64,000 bases of DNA, taken from Synechococcus sp. ATX 2A4. GTDB lineage: Bacteria; Cyanobacteriota; Cyanobacteriia; PCC-6307; Cyanobiaceae. Positions 45,911-53,827 of this stretch are shown one piece after another (position 1 is the stretch's first letter; the number at the start of each line of letters is the position of its first letter). Under the pieces are notes generated by a model, which saw only the letters and a list, made by a program, of their open reading frames with translations, searched no databases and was not told the origin of the DNA. Location of the stretch: assembly GCF_024346375.1 (NCBI RefSeq), contig NZ_JAGQCV010000012.1, forward strand, positions 1 through 64,000, written 5' to 3'. The position numbers and the translations under genes were made by a program.

Positions 45911-46906
45911 GTGACTTCCCTATTGCTGCACGTGGGTCTCCACAAAACTGCCACAACCTCTTTCCAGGGTTTCCTGCAGCGCCATGATGCGGTGTTGGCC
46001 AGTTGTGGCTGTCTTTACCCACGCTCTGCAAAAGCCCCGGGATCGCAGCATGCACTCTTGCCAGGGTGCTATTTCCCTGGCCATCCTTTCCTTCCGCGCG
46101 AAAGATCATGCTCTATTGACCATTACCTCTCCCTGCTCGCTGAAGAGCTTGATCAGGCGCCTTATTGGCTTTGCGTGCTTAGTTCGGAAGTGTTCACCGA
46201 GCTCTTAAATCATGACAGGAACCTGGTTAGGGATCTGATCTCTCGGCTATCCACGCACTTTCGGGAGATCGTGATTCTACTTACGCTTCGCGATCTCCCG
46301 CAACTTGCTTATTCTGATCTTAAAAATAGGCTCAGAGACATTTCCTTGGGCTTGCGCCCGGATTTCGCATTTGCAGCACCTTTGTTCTATTCTAGGATCG
46401 AAAAATATAAGTTTCGAGAATGTGAAATGTGGCGGAATCTTGGATTTAAGGTTGTGGAGCGTAGTATGGACGGCGTGCCTGATCCTGTGGGGGCTTATTT
46501 TCAGGTTGTCGCAGATATGCTGCCGCCCAGTGCGCGCCGTGCCGCTCAAGCGGCTGTGTCCCGGCTCACGGCCTTGGCTGACGACCGAAACTCTGATCCC
46601 TTTGCTGAACTAGAATATTTGATCCTGATTCTTTCTGGGTTGAAGCTCGCCGGTGCCGGGCGAGCTAAGTCGGTAGCCTTGGATATGAATGTTACGGCAA
46701 GATTTCTGTGCAATGTAAAGGCCGCTGCCATGCCTTCCGAGCTCAATATTGAGTCTGCTCAAATGATCGCTTTGCTTCGGTGCCTGCATGCCAGCCAAGG
46801 AGATCTCAATTGCTGCATGGTGATGGAAAAGGTGGGATTCGCACCGGCCAGCGCTGAGTATGTTGATGGCCTCTCCAACCGCCTGGTTAGGCAGCTTGCC
46901 GGTTGA
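45911..46906 (+). CDS. Sulfotransferase-like protein, probably acquired
   Basis: The preferred start is GTG 45911 (331 aa), which puts the nucleotide loop at the N-terminus. LLLHVGLHKTATTSFQGFLQ is the 5-prime-phosphosulfate-binding P-loop of PAPS sulfotransferases. LTLRDLPQLAYSDLKNRL (Arg127, Ser135) fits the 3-prime-phosphate motif R-x7-S. The rest is divergent. Such proteins sulfate glycans or lipids. Codon use and GC are lower than for neighbours, which supports horizontal transfer. An ATG at 45830 would add 27 residues ahead of the P-loop and is less likely. Confidence 0.65.
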   Translation: MTSLLLHVGLHKTATTSFQGFLQRHDAVLASCGCLYPRSAKAPGSQHALLPGCYFPGHPFLPRERSCSIDHYLSLLAEELDQAPYWLCVLSSEVFTELLNHDRNLVRDLISRLSTHFREIVILLTLRDLPQLAYSDLKNRLRDISLGLRPDFAFAAPLFYSRIEKYKFRECEMWRNLGFKVVERSMDGVPDPVGAYFQVVADMLPPSARRAAQAAVSRLTALADDRNSDPFAELEYLILILSGLKLAGAGRAKSVALDMNVTARFLCNVKAAAMPSELNIESAQMIALLRCLHASQGDLNCCMVMEKVGFAPASAEYVDGLSNRLVRQLAG

Positions 46907-47009
46907 AGATGCTGCAGAAAACACGTTGCTTCTTCATCCGATGCAGGCCGTCATCCGTTCGTCGACAAAGCAGGAGCCGAGCCTCTGCACCGTCAACTTC
47001 TTGCTGAGT

Positions 47010-48572
47010 TCATTGCCGTTGTTCACCCTGACCGCAGAGTTGCCTGCTTCTTTGTAATCTGCGCTGCAGTCGCGGCGTCAGCCCCAGTTCCGCTCCTTGC
47101 CACAGCCGGTCCATTTCGCGATTGAAGTGGGCGGCCAGCACTGGCGAGCGGAGGATCAGAAGGGTTTCGTCATTTGTATGGGCAGCCGCCAGGCTCCAAT
47201 TGAAGGAGCCGGTGATCACGGTGCGATCGTCAATCACGGCCACTTTGTGGTGTAATTTGTCCCCCGATGACAGGCGCGGGGCACCCACCCCTGCAAGCGG
47301 CTGTGCCAGTGGCGCATTGCCGGCTTCCAGCTTGCAACGGTGATCGGGCATGGCAATTCCCAGCAGATCAAGCACTTCTGAAAATGAGCGGTAGGCAAAG
47401 CCCGCATCCACCAACACCCGAATCTGCACCCCTTGCTGGTGCAGCAGAGCGATGCGGTTAGACAGGTTCTGGGCTGAGAACACGAACAGGTTGAGATCGA
47501 GTCGCTTTTTCGCCTGGGCCAGTTGTGTTTCGATCAGAGCCAGGCCGTTGCGAGGGTCCCGGATTCGGTGGGGAGCGAACATCACCTCCACCGTGGTGTC
47601 GCCCACCGTCACTTTTTGCAGCTTTCCGTTCTCTTTATGGATCCCGAAGCGGCTGTCGGGCTGTCCGCCGGGGCCATCACCCCAGAGGTGGGCAAACTCC
47701 TTGGCAAACACCGCAGCCAATGGGCGGCTGTCGATCCGCAGCAGATGGTTGGCGTTGCCGCGGGTGCGCACATTGTCGAGATCACCATGAATACAGGACG
47801 GTGTGAAATTCGCCGATCCGGTCACCACCCAGCGGCCATCCACCACCAGAAACTTGTGATGCATCAGTCCGCTGCCGGCGCTGCCGTCGGCTGTGTCGTC
47901 GATCTGTGGGACACCACCGCGCCGCAGGATGGCCACCGCATCCCCCTGTTGTTTTTCCTCCAGGGTGAGCACACCGTCACGGTTGCTGTCTGCCAATGCT
48001 TTCAGCGTGAAGTGGCGGCTGCGCTGGCGGCTGTCGAGATCCACCAGGTGCTCCTCGCTCCACGGCCGGCTGTAGTTGTTCTCCAGCACCACCTTCACGC
48101 TCACCCCGGCCCGGTGTTTTGCCACCAGCGCCCGGGACACCTCCGGCAGGCTGAGCTCCTGCACCGCCACGAGGATCTCCCGTTCGGCGCGCGCGATTGT
48201 GTCCAGTAGCAACTGCTCGAGATTGTCGCCATTGCGCATCAGCCCGCTGATCGGGCTGCGGTACTGGCGATCCTTTCTGTGGTTGAACGCCACCTCAATC
48301 CCCGCAGGCAAGGGCAGATCGGCGGGGGCTTGGCCGGTGATGCGTGCCGCGGCTCCGCAGCCGGCCAGGCTGAGCGCCACCCCGGCCAGGGCGAGCAGGG
48401 AGAGCCATGAGCCCGGCGCCGGTCTTGGTCTCTTTCTCGAAGACGGCGGGCCAGGTGCCGCTACCCAGGACTCGTACGGCAATCGGGCGCAAACGGGAAC
48501 GGGCACTTGTGCGAGTGGGTTGCGTGAGCTCAGCTCAGAATTCCCACCTCCTCGCCGCTCGGTACAAACCAA
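47010..48572 (-). CDS. Phospholipase-D-like lipoprotein with an EF-hand loop
   Basis: Two HKD motifs are present: H238-x-K240-x4-D245 in LMHHKFLVVDGRWVVTGSAN, and LHHKVAVIDDRTVITGSFNW in the second half. Each is followed by the GS/N pattern of the PLD superfamily. A lipobox LSLAGC (Cys72) follows a hydrophobic helix, so the protein is membrane-tethered outside the cytoplasm. Residues 195-206 (DSNRDGVLTLEE) form a perfect EF-hand calcium loop between the halves of domain 1. The start is uncertain: ATG 48572, GTG 48506 or TTG 48482. The activity may be phosphodiesterase or nuclease. Confidence 0.82.
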   Translation of the reverse strand: MVCTERRGGGNSELSSRNPLAQVPVPVCARLPYESWVAAPGPPSSRKRPRPAPGSWLSLLALAGVALSLAGCGAAARITGQAPADLPLPAGIEVAFNHRKDRQYRSPISGLMRNGDNLEQLLLDTIARAEREILVAVQELSLPEVSRALVAKHRAGVSVKVVLENNYSRPWSEEHLVDLDSRQRSRHFTLKALADSNRDGVLTLEEKQQGDAVAILRRGGVPQIDDTADGSAGSGLMHHKFLVVDGRWVVTGSANFTPSCIHGDLDNVRTRGNANHLLRIDSRPLAAVFAKEFAHLWGDGPGGQPDSRFGIHKENGKLQKVTVGDTTVEVMFAPHRIRDPRNGLALIETQLAQAKKRLDLNLFVFSAQNLSNRIALLHQQGVQIRVLVDAGFAYRSFSEVLDLLGIAMPDHRCKLEAGNAPLAQPLAGVGAPRLSSGDKLHHKVAVIDDRTVITGSFNWSLAAAHTNDETLLILRSPVLAAHFNREMDRLWQGAELGLTPRLQRRLQRSRQLCGQGEQRQ

Positions 48573-48751
48573 AATGGTTTGGAGCGATCACCGGACAACT
48601 CCTGCCGGATCACTGCAGACAGCTGGCAGGGGATCACGACGGACCCACAGAATCAAACTCTGGAGCATCAAGGCCGTCAGGCCAGTTGCTGATCAGCAGA
48701 TGACCAGCCGCTGATCAGCCCAAGCCCGTGATCACCAGGAACTGGCTGGGA

Positions 48752-48994
48752 TCAATGGTGGCCTGGCATTTCAGCGGTGCGGAGCATCGCCACGAACCAC
48801 ACGCAACTGGCGGCCACAGCCACCCCGACGCCGGTGCTGACCCCGACGCGGACCATCAGCACGGGCACGACAAGAGGCAGCACCACTGCCCCCACCAAGG
48901 GGGTGAAGGCCACGAAGGCCTTGAGTGCCCCGCGATGATCTTCACCGGAGGTGTGGGTGGTCGACTCCTCAGTGGGCTGTGGGCTCAGAACCAT
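48752..48994 (-). CDS. Small two-helix membrane protein (80 aa)
   Basis: A polar N-terminus (MVLSPQPTEESTTHTSGEDH) is followed by two hydrophobic helices (about 26-48 and 52-70). The start codon lies inside the end of the upstream DUF4912 gene (10-nt overlap), which suggests translational coupling. No family recognised. Confidence 0.55.
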   Translation of the reverse strand: MVLSPQPTEESTTHTSGEDHRGALKAFVAFTPLVGAVVLPLVVPVLMVRVGVSTGVGVAVAASCVWFVAMLRTAEMPGHH

Positions 48995-50130
48995 TCTGAT
49001 ACGGCCTGGCTGGCCGGGTTGCTGTTGTCCTCGGGGGTGAACCGCTCGAACTGAAGGGTGATGTTGCGCTTCTGCTCGCCATCGGCGGCAACGGCCTGGA
49101 TGGGATAGAGCTGCTGGCCATCGCGGAAAGGCACCTGCACCCGGAAGGTGCCTTCGGCGGAGAGCGGCACCACTTCGGATCCGATCATGAGCTGGGCGGA
49201 TGGATCAGTGGCGCCGTAGACGATCAGTTCGGCATCGGCCACCAGCCAGAAGGAGCGCTGGCGCGGGGCCACGCCACCCACACCGGATTCATTGCGTCCG
49301 CTCGCCCAGACACCCACGCCCGAGTCGCTGAGGGAGCGACGCTGGTGATCGGCGCCGGAATCTTCCACTTCGTGGAACGCTTCCGAACCGCGACCGAAAT
49401 GCTTCCAGCGCACGGTGGCGGTTTGGTAAAGCCGTTCGTGCAGGCCGTTGTCGGCGTAGTCGGCGGGGGCTGGCAGGGTGCCGGGGGCAGGCGCCACATC
49501 GAGGGAAAAGGGCACGAACTGATCGAGGATCTGCTCGCTCGGATGGAGAGCAGGCACGCGGGCCACTGAGGAGAAGGCCAGCGAGATCCAGCCGCCGCCG
49601 ATCTTGCGGTAGCCAAGTTCAAGCCTGTAGTCACGGTCGCTCAGCGGCACCGGTAGGTACCACTCCGAGGCATGGCTGTCGACAGGAACTTCCTGCAGCG
49701 TGTGGGGATGGGCAGCGCCCTCGCTTAGCCCGGTCACGTCGGCAACGCGCAGGCAGAGCTGACTGGCGCCCACATTGAGGGCTTGACGCCGATCTGCTTC
49801 GGCGATCTCCCAGAAGACGTAGGCCCATTGGGGATCGCGTGGCAGGAAAACCACCCGGGTCAAGGCGCTGGGACGGGGAGCCGGCTCGAAGCTGGCTTCG
49901 AGATCCGCAAGGGTGGCAGGGGAAGCGGCGGGTTCGCTGCTGGCACCACTGGGCGCAGCGGCCTCACTGAGGCCAACGCTCGAGGCCTGAGCCGAAGGCT
50001 GGCGCGTGGTGATTTCCGTCACCAGTTCGTCTTTGGATTTGCGGCTGTACAGGCTCACACCCAGATCACTGGCGATCTGGCGGAGCTGCCTGAGCGTCAT
50101 ACGAGCGAGGGCATTGAGGGCCTGGGTCAC
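48985..50130 (-). CDS. DUF4912 protein with an N-terminal Rho/SAP-like domain (381 aa)
   Basis: Residues ~8-45 (LARMTLRQLRQIASDLGVSL and SKDELVTEI) form a Rho N-terminal/SAP-like helix module that may bind nucleic acid. An Ala/Ser/Pro linker follows, and then a DUF4912 domain (VVFLPRDPQWAYVFWEIAEA through HASEWYLPVP). A second beta-rich segment (RQRSFWLVADAELIVYGATD and GTFRVQVPFRDGQQLYPIQA) ends the protein. The domain is common in cyanobacteria but its function is unknown. It lies between cpcG and the small 80-aa gene. Confidence 0.82.
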   Translation of the reverse strand: MTQALNALARMTLRQLRQIASDLGVSLYSRKSKDELVTEITTRQPSAQASSVGLSEAAAPSGASSEPAASPATLADLEASFEPAPRPSALTRVVFLPRDPQWAYVFWEIAEADRRQALNVGASQLCLRVADVTGLSEGAAHPHTLQEVPVDSHASEWYLPVPLSDRDYRLELGYRKIGGGWISLAFSSVARVPALHPSEQILDQFVPFSLDVAPAPGTLPAPADYADNGLHERLYQTATVRWKHFGRGSEAFHEVEDSGADHQRRSLSDSGVGVWASGRNESGVGGVAPRQRSFWLVADAELIVYGATDPSAQLMIGSEVVPLSAEGTFRVQVPFRDGQQLYPIQAVAADGEQKRNITLQFERFTPEDNSNPASQAVSEWF

Positions 50131-50250
50131 CTGATCTCCAGCTTTTGTTTGGGATCAGTCTGGGGGTAGATCCCCGTTTTTGACGGGGTTCGCCGCCGCT
50201 GCGTCAGCAAGCTCTGACGGCCTCTGTGTCCGCCCAGCGGTGCTGGGCAT

Positions 50251-50275
50251 AAAAAAACGGCGGGGGACCGCCGTT
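50251..50275 (-). terminator. Rho-independent terminator of cpcG
   Basis: On the minus strand, an 8-bp stem AACGGCGG / CCGCCGTT with loop TCCC is followed by a run of T. It lies 50 nt after the cpcG stop and ends the phycobilisome transcript. Confidence 0.88.
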
Positions 50276-50295
50276 CGCTGTTCTTGGAACCAGGA

Positions 50296-50317
50296 GGCGG
50301 GAACCAAGGTTCCCGCC
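50296..50317 (-). other. Strong hairpin directly after cpcG
   Basis: The near-palindrome GGCGGGAACC-AA-GGTTCCCGCC has a 10-bp stem and begins 7 nt after the stop codon. It has no T tract of its own and stands just before the terminator hairpin. It may protect the mRNA 3-prime end from exonucleases, which would fit a highly expressed gene. Confidence 0.6.
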
Positions 50318-50324
50318 GGTTTGT

Positions 50325-51086
50325 TCAACGCCCGATGCTGCGGTAAGGAACCTTGGAGAGGTAATCCATGCCGGCGTTGCTGGAAGATGCAGCACCCGTG
50401 CGCAGAGCCGGCAGGGTGCGCACCCAGGGGAGGTAATCCTCGGGATAACCACCACGGCGCTGGCGAGCCCGTTCGGGCAGAGAGCGCTTGGTACCCGTGT
50501 AGATGATCTGGGGGAAGCCCAGGATGCCCCGGTGATAGGCGTCGTAACGGGGGGTGGTGATGTTGAAGGGGGTTTCGCCCACTTCGCGAGAGCCCACCAC
50601 CCGGTTCCGGTGATAGGGAACCGTGTCGTAGCCAAAGTTCTCGAGGTATTCGTCGCTGTCGAGAATCTTGTCGACAGCACCGGCCACGCCTTTGGTCATG
50701 ATGACGGCGGACCAGGCGATTTCCTCGGCCTTGCCATACACCTGGCGGCCCAGCAGCTTCTCCACGAGGTGGCGAGCCACCCGGTAGTTGTTGTTGAGGT
50801 TGTAGAAGCTGCGGGTGAAGGTGTCAGAGAGGCAAAGGGCGCGGATGAAATCACGCACAGTGATCTGTCCATCGCGAAGCTGCGACTCGAGAATCGTGTC
50901 GCGGTCAACCTTGAAGGCGTGGAAGAAGATCTGTCGGTAAGCCGACTCAATCACGAAGTTCTGGTCTTCGCGGTCGATCGCCTTGTCGAGGGCTACGGCC
51001 TTCGGGTCCTCGTCGGAACCCACGCGGAAGGCCTTCACCCGGGAGTTCTGGGTGATGGGCGCGTACTTCAGAAGCGGAATTGCCAC
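50325..51086 (-). CDS. cpcG: Phycobilisome rod-core linker polypeptide CpcG
   Basis: The 253-aa protein starts MAIPLLKYAPITQNSRVKAF, a CpcG hallmark. The PBS linker domain (~20-175) includes DREDQNFVIESAYRQIFFHA and ESQLRDGQITVRDFIRALCL. The C-terminal part attaches to the allophycocyanin core (GYPEDYLPWVRTLPALR). It connects phycocyanin rods to the core on the thylakoid surface. The gene lies downstream of the cpcS-type lyase, with a 105-bp leader that contains a long-range inverted repeat, and is followed by two hairpins. Confidence 0.95.
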   Translation of the reverse strand: MAIPLLKYAPITQNSRVKAFRVGSDEDPKAVALDKAIDREDQNFVIESAYRQIFFHAFKVDRDTILESQLRDGQITVRDFIRALCLSDTFTRSFYNLNNNYRVARHLVEKLLGRQVYGKAEEIAWSAVIMTKGVAGAVDKILDSDEYLENFGYDTVPYHRNRVVGSREVGETPFNITTPRYDAYHRGILGFPQIIYTGTKRSLPERARQRRGGYPEDYLPWVRTLPALRTGAASSSNAGMDYLSKVPYRSIGR

Positions 51087-51121
51087 ACGAGCATCGTCAT
51101 CCGTCGCTGTGGATCGTAGAA

Positions 51122-51163
51122 GTGAGCCCCGGCGGACCCCGTCTGGGAGGGGGCAGGGCTCAC
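51122..51163 (-). promoter_or_regulatory. Inverted repeat in the cpcG leader
   Basis: The perfect arms GTGAGCCC (51122-51129) and GGGCTCAC (51156-51163) enclose a 26-nt GC-rich loop. The element lies 36 nt upstream of the cpcG start and 29 nt beyond the lyase stop. No T tract follows on the minus strand, so a 5-prime leader structure or weak attenuator is more likely than a terminator. Confidence 0.4.
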
Positions 51164-51191
51164 AGTCCGTAACGTTTGCGACACTGGCGGC

Positions 51192-51848
51192 TCACCAGCC
51201 AAAGACGGAGAGCACCCTGCTTTCACGGGCGGTTTCAGCCTCCCCGAGCCTTGCGTCACCCCCTGCCCCCGCCGGCGCCGCTTCGCCCCCAGCGGCCTCG
51301 TTGCCCGCGGTCTCGTCATCGCGGCAGCGCGTTTCCATGCAGAACGACGCCGTGTTCGAGAGCCCCTCCACCGTGCTGGTACGCAGGCGCAGGTCCGGGC
51401 TTGGGAACCAGAACCGCTCCAGGGAGCTCATCGTTTCGTAGGCGGTGGTGAGCAACAGGCCATCGCGCTCATCCATGCAGAACCGGCCAGCCACCGGGGC
51501 GGTTTCGGCATAGCCGCGGTCGCGCAGCAGCAGGCCCTCGCGGCCGTGGGCATCGGTGGGGATCAGGCCGAACACCGATTCCCCCTGGTGCTCCTCGCCG
51601 GCCTTGTCCCAGTCCATTGAGCCGCTCCAGCGCACCTGGCAGCCCCCCACGAGGGCGCCGGGCTCCTCGCCGTGCAGCTCGGCGATCGCCACCAGCCGCG
51701 GATCGTCGGCGCTCACCTCCACCACCTGAATCAGCGAGCCGCCCCCTTCGGCGCGGCGATGCAGCAGGTGATGGCTGGTGCGCTGGGAACGCCAGCGCCC
51801 GCAACTCAGCCTGAAAAAGCTGATGGCATCGGCAATCGGAACGGTCAC
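51192..51848 (-). CDS. Phycobiliprotein chromophore lyase, CpcS/CpeS family
   Basis: From the GTG at 51848 the product is 218 aa. FFRLSCGRWRSQRTSHHLLH is the family signature, followed by GSMDWDKAGEEHQGESVF, RDRGYAETAPVAGRFCMDER, LTTAYETMSSLERFWFPSPD and LRLRTSTVEGLSNTASFCME. These lyases attach phycocyanobilin or phycoerythrobilin to Cys-82-type sites. A Gly/Ala/Glu-rich tail of ~35 residues follows the conserved domain and is unusual. The open frame continues upstream over the divergent transporter but has no family content. Neighbourhood with cpcG fits phycobilisome assembly. Confidence 0.92.
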   Translation of the reverse strand: MTVPIADAISFFRLSCGRWRSQRTSHHLLHRRAEGGGSLIQVVEVSADDPRLVAIAELHGEEPGALVGGCQVRWSGSMDWDKAGEEHQGESVFGLIPTDAHGREGLLLRDRGYAETAPVAGRFCMDERDGLLLTTAYETMSSLERFWFPSPDLRLRTSTVEGLSNTASFCMETRCRDDETAGNEAAGGEAAPAGAGGDARLGEAETARESRVLSVFGW

Positions 51849-51902
51849 AGCGGGAGGACGGCTACAGCGATGATCGCAATCCGTCCACCTTGACTGCCGC
51901 CG

Positions 51903-52802
51903 GTGGCCATCACGGGAGTTCTGGCCGCCCTCGCTGCTGCCTTCTGCTGGACGGTCTCCAGCAGCCTCTGGCGGCAGCTGCCCACCTCGCTGAGCGCCGC
52001 CCAGCTCAACCTGGTGAAGAATTTGCTGGCGGTGGCGACGCTGCTGCCGCTCGTGCTGCTGAGCCCCTGGCGGGTGGCGCCCCTGCCGCTGGCGTTGCTG
52101 GTGCTGAGCGGGGTGGTGGGGATTTCCCTGGGCGACAGCCTTTATCTGGCGGCCCTGCGCCGTCTCGGCACCCGCCGCACCCTCACCCTCGATGCCGGCG
52201 GCCCGGCCGTGGCGATGCTCGGCGGGGTGGTGTTCCTGGCCGAGGTGCCCACAGCGGTCCAGTGGCTGGGGGTGGGGTTGATCTGCCTGTCGGTGCTGCT
52301 GGTGGCGCGCCAGGCACCCGCCACCCTGGTGGGCCCACAACGCGATCGGCTTGGCCTGGCCCTGGCCCTGGCGGCGCTGCTGTGTGGCAGTACCGGCGCC
52401 CTGCTGGCCCGTGCTGCTCTGCGGGCCTCGGCCCTGACGCCACTGGAATCGGCCACCCTGCGCCTCGCGGCCGCGGCAGTGGTGATGTTGCCGCTGCTGT
52501 GGCGCTTGCCTCCCCCTGGCCGACGGCCCCGGCTGGGCTGGCGGCGCTGGCCGCTGGTGCTGCTGGCCACGCTGCTGGGCACCAGCGCCGGCATCGTGCT
52601 GCAGCAGACGGCTCTGCAGCAGCTGCCGGGCGGGCTGGCGGTGGCGCTGCTGGCCACGGCGCCGGTGATGGCGCTGCCGTTGGCGGGGCTGGAGGGCGAC
52701 CGGCCCGGTTGGCGGGGTCTGGTGGCCGCCGTGCTCGCCCTGGCCGGGGTCAGCCTGGTGACGGGGGCGCTGGGGAGCCTGGCAGCGGCGATGACCCGCT
52801 GA
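51903..52802 (+). CDS. EamA/DMT-family transporter (10 TM)
   Basis: The 299-aa protein from GTG 51903 consists of two five-helix EamA repeats. The first opens GVLAALAAAFCWTVSSSLWR and includes GVVGISLGDSLYLAALRRLG. The second includes LVLLATLLGTSAGIVLQQTA and ends in ALAGVSLVTGALGSL. Members export amino acids or other metabolites, or act as nucleotide-sugar carriers; the substrate cannot be predicted. It diverges from the lyase gene, and its 3-prime end overlaps the convergent 133-aa gene by 53 bp. Confidence 0.85.
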   Translation: MAITGVLAALAAAFCWTVSSSLWRQLPTSLSAAQLNLVKNLLAVATLLPLVLLSPWRVAPLPLALLVLSGVVGISLGDSLYLAALRRLGTRRTLTLDAGGPAVAMLGGVVFLAEVPTAVQWLGVGLICLSVLLVARQAPATLVGPQRDRLGLALALAALLCGSTGALLARAALRASALTPLESATLRLAAAAVVMLPLLWRLPPPGRRPRLGWRRWPLVLLATLLGTSAGIVLQQTALQQLPGGLAVALLATAPVMALPLAGLEGDRPGWRGLVAAVLALAGVSLVTGALGSLAAAMTR

Positions 52803-53151
52803 CGCGGGCGCGGGCCAGGCCGTCGACCCAGGTGATCAGATCGCCCAGTTGCAGCGCCAGGGGCGACCGGCCCAGGGCCGCGGCAAGGGCGTCGAGCTGG
52901 CAGGCGGCCCGATCGAGCTCCATCAGGAATGCCTGACGAAAGCCGGGATCACCTGCCACCACTGGTTGTTGGTCCACCCAGTGCTCCCGTTCCTGCTGGC
53001 TGGGCAGGGCCCCATCGCGGCGGCCGACGATCTCCTGGAGGCTGCGCAGGCTGTGGGCCAGCAGCCGCAGGTGGTGGCGTTCAAGCGCGGGCAGCAGGGT
53101 GGCGTCGAGCAGGGCCAGATCGTCGTGACTGAGGGGACCTGCCTCAGCCAT
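52750..53151 (-). CDS. Hypothetical protein downstream of sufR (133 aa)
   Basis: The ATG at 53151 (MAEAGPLSHDDLALLDATLL) lies inside the sufR 3-prime end, overlapping it by 8 nt. The protein is helical and contains LPALERHHLRLLAHSLRSLQ and LMELDRAACQLDALAAALG, with a Gly/Pro-rich end. I do not recognise the fold. Coupled translation with sufR implies expression under the same control, so a role tied to Fe-S homeostasis is possible but unproven. The last 53 bp overlap the convergent transporter gene. Confidence 0.6.
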   Translation of the reverse strand: MAEAGPLSHDDLALLDATLLPALERHHLRLLAHSLRSLQEIVGRRDGALPSQQEREHWVDQQPVVAGDPGFRQAFLMELDRAACQLDALAAALGRSPLALQLGDLITWVDGLARARVSGSSPLPGSPAPPSPG

Positions 53152-53827
53152 CACCGGGGGGCGGATCGCTCCTGCCGGTGAGGCCTTCAGGCGGGCGCGG
53201 GGTGAGCAGGAAGCCACAGGAATGGCCGCCTTCCAGTCGCCAGTGGACACGCTCCACAGTGCAATCGGGGAAGGTGTGGCGGATCTGTTGGAGCTCCTGG
53301 TCGCAGATCAGCGGGAACTGGTCGGCGATGCGGGAGACGGAACAGTGGAATTCGCTCATGCACCAGGAGGGCCCGTCGCCATCGCGCCGGCATTCACTCA
53401 TGTAGCCCTCCCGGCGCCGCAGTTCCACCAGGCGCTGCACCCGCTCGCAGAGGCTGCCCTCGCCGATCAGGCGGCGATCGACGCTGGCCTTGGCGATGGC
53501 CTGCTGGCGCAGCAGGGTCTGGATCGCATCGCGGGGCATGCTCGCCGCCATTGATTGCAGCAGGCCGATGGCGAAAGCCTCGCCGCTGTCTGGAAAGCTG
53601 TCGTGGCCCTGGCGGGTGAGGCGCCAGTGGTTGCTGGGGCGACCCGGCCCTTCAGGAGTGGGGCTGGCTTCCAGCACGCCTTCGTCTTCAAGGCTGCGCA
53701 GGTGGCGTCGCATCGCCTGCACCGATACCGAGAGCGCGTCGGCGAGCTGGGCCGCTGTGGCCTCACCGAGACGCATCAGCAGAGTGAGCACTGCCTCGCG
53801 GGTGGGGGCCTGGGTGATGGAAGGCAT
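53144..53827 (-). CDS. sufR: Iron-sulfur biogenesis repressor SufR
   Basis: The 227-aa product (MPSITQAPTREAVLTLLMRL) has an N-terminal winged helix (AAQLADALSVSVQAMRRHLR) and a C-terminal cysteine domain. The cysteines are in SWCMSEFHCSV, FPLICDQELQ, TFPDCTVERVHW and GGHSCGF, the cluster-binding region of SufR. The holo form represses the divergent suf operon, and loss of the 4Fe-4S cluster relieves repression. An ATG at 53869 is possible, but the winged helix starts immediately after 53827. The divergent genes are ftrC and sufBCDS. Confidence 0.92.
   Translation of the reverse strand: MPSITQAPTREAVLTLLMRLGEATAAQLADALSVSVQAMRRHLRSLEDEGVLEASPTPEGPGRPSNHWRLTRQGHDSFPDSGEAFAIGLLQSMAASMPRDAIQTLLRQQAIAKASVDRRLIGEGSLCERVQRLVELRRREGYMSECRRDGDGPSWCMSEFHCSVSRIADQFPLICDQELQQIRHTFPDCTVERVHWRLEGGHSCGFLLTPRPPEGLTGRSDPPPGDG

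Noticed and set aside
45678-45914. 78-codon hydrophobic frame overlapping the sulfotransferase-like start as GTGA
   Set aside because: It has a TTG start, no ribosome site, no recognisable pattern and a composition that changes midway. Overlap with a GTG is easily due to chance.
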